This document shows positions 11,086 to 11,171 of a stretch of DNA of 11,171 bases, one piece after another. The notes under the pieces were generated by a model. The model made no database searches. It was not told the DNA's origin and saw nothing but the letters and a program-made list of their open reading frames with translations. The stretch is taken from NCBI GenBank assembly GCA_964384965.1, contig CAYLLR010000021.1, forward strand, positions 1 to 11,171, in the 5' to 3' direction. A program made the translations under genes and the position numbers. The DNA is from GW2011-AR1 sp964384965. GTDB lineage: Archaea > Nanobdellota > Nanobdellia > Pacearchaeales > GW2011-AR1. Within the stretch, counting starts at the first letter, position 1; the number at the start of each line of letters is the position of its first letter.

Positions 11086-11119
11086 AGAATTAAAAAGGAG
11101 GAATTAAAAAAAATGGAAA
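11079..11119 (+). repeat. 41-bp direct repeat spanning Shine-Dalgarno and start codon, copy 2
   Basis: This is identical to 10425-10465. Here the coding use differs: the upstream gene stops early in the repeat (TAA at 11083-11085), whereas in copy 1 the upstream gene reads through most of it (F-K-E-L-K-R-R-N-stop). Identity is therefore held at the nucleotide level, pointing to recent copying or conversion. Confidence 0.85.
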
Positions 11120-11171
11120 TAACAGAAAGACCTTTAAATTTAAAAACTTATGAAGGGGGATATATAGATTT
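11113..11171 (+). CDS. Hypothetical protein, N-terminal fragment
   Basis: The frame starts with ATG 11 nt after a strong AAAAAGGAGG inside the second 41-bp repeat and runs off the right edge. Nineteen codons are visible (MEITERPLNLKTYEGGYID). No family can be named from this fragment. Given the identical translation cassette, it is expected to be translated at a level like the 134-aa protein. Confidence 0.7.
   Translation, partial: MEITERPLNLKTYEGGYID

Noticed and set aside
1..11171. Window as a complete circular genome
   Set aside because: Joining the two ends does not extend the terminal reading frames sensibly and no terminal overlap is visible; both edges cut genes.

Overview
This is a strongly AT-rich, gene-dense stretch that reads as part of an archaeal virus or virus-derived element. 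The archaeal signs are BRE/TATA-type promoters, mRNAs whose start codon lies where transcription should begin (leaderless), T-tract terminators, and a mix of leaderless and Shine-Dalgarno starts. The protein style (small MNKKA... membrane proteins, tiny zinc ribbons, lysine-rich proteins) recalls DPANN archaea such as Woesearchaeota or Nanoarchaeota. That host assignment is inference. No rRNA, tRNA, CRISPR array or insertion sequence was seen.

Layout: two divergent blocks meet at a non-coding region of about 0.6 kb (9049-9671). Everything to the left, 9048 down to 1, is on the minus strand and tightly packed, with many ATGA or TAATG overlaps. In transcription order it encodes a 142-aa helical protein, a P-loop ATPase with a C-terminal helix-turn-helix-like region, and a 72-aa two-TM protein proposed as the major coat protein. 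Next come a 208-aa secreted/membrane protein, a chain of small proteins (zinc ribbon, Cys-cluster peptide, soluble and TM proteins), a 1103-aa coiled-coil protein, and two further small two-TM proteins that are paralogues of each other. This resembles the virion module of membrane-containing archaeal viruses, particularly spindle-shaped ones, whose major coat proteins are short hydrophobic two-helix proteins. That is a hypothesis from topology, not a homology result.

The left block carries four copies of one promoter motif, TAACCCCCATCTTTATAAA (one copy has two mismatches). In all four, the first T of the TATA box lies exactly 29 nt upstream of an ATG, so the transcripts should be leaderless. 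Three of the ATGs open cistrons (142-aa, zinc ribbon, 55-aa). The fourth opens an 11-codon leader peptide that runs across a Shine-Dalgarno sequence and stops 7 nt before the putative coat gene. The motif lacks the purine-rich BRE of the rightward promoter, suggesting a separate, perhaps late, regulon.

The right block (9672 to the end, plus strand) has a conventional GAAAAG/TATTTAAATA promoter. It encodes small proteins of mostly unknown function, one of which (10459-10863) resembles a family I know from bacterial phages and plasmids. The region between the blocks holds four AGGCAT elements (two as a perfect 10-bp tandem repeat), a 12-bp inverted repeat and a second, leftward-facing TATA element with no gene behind it. 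It is a candidate origin and control region. Both window ends cut through genes.
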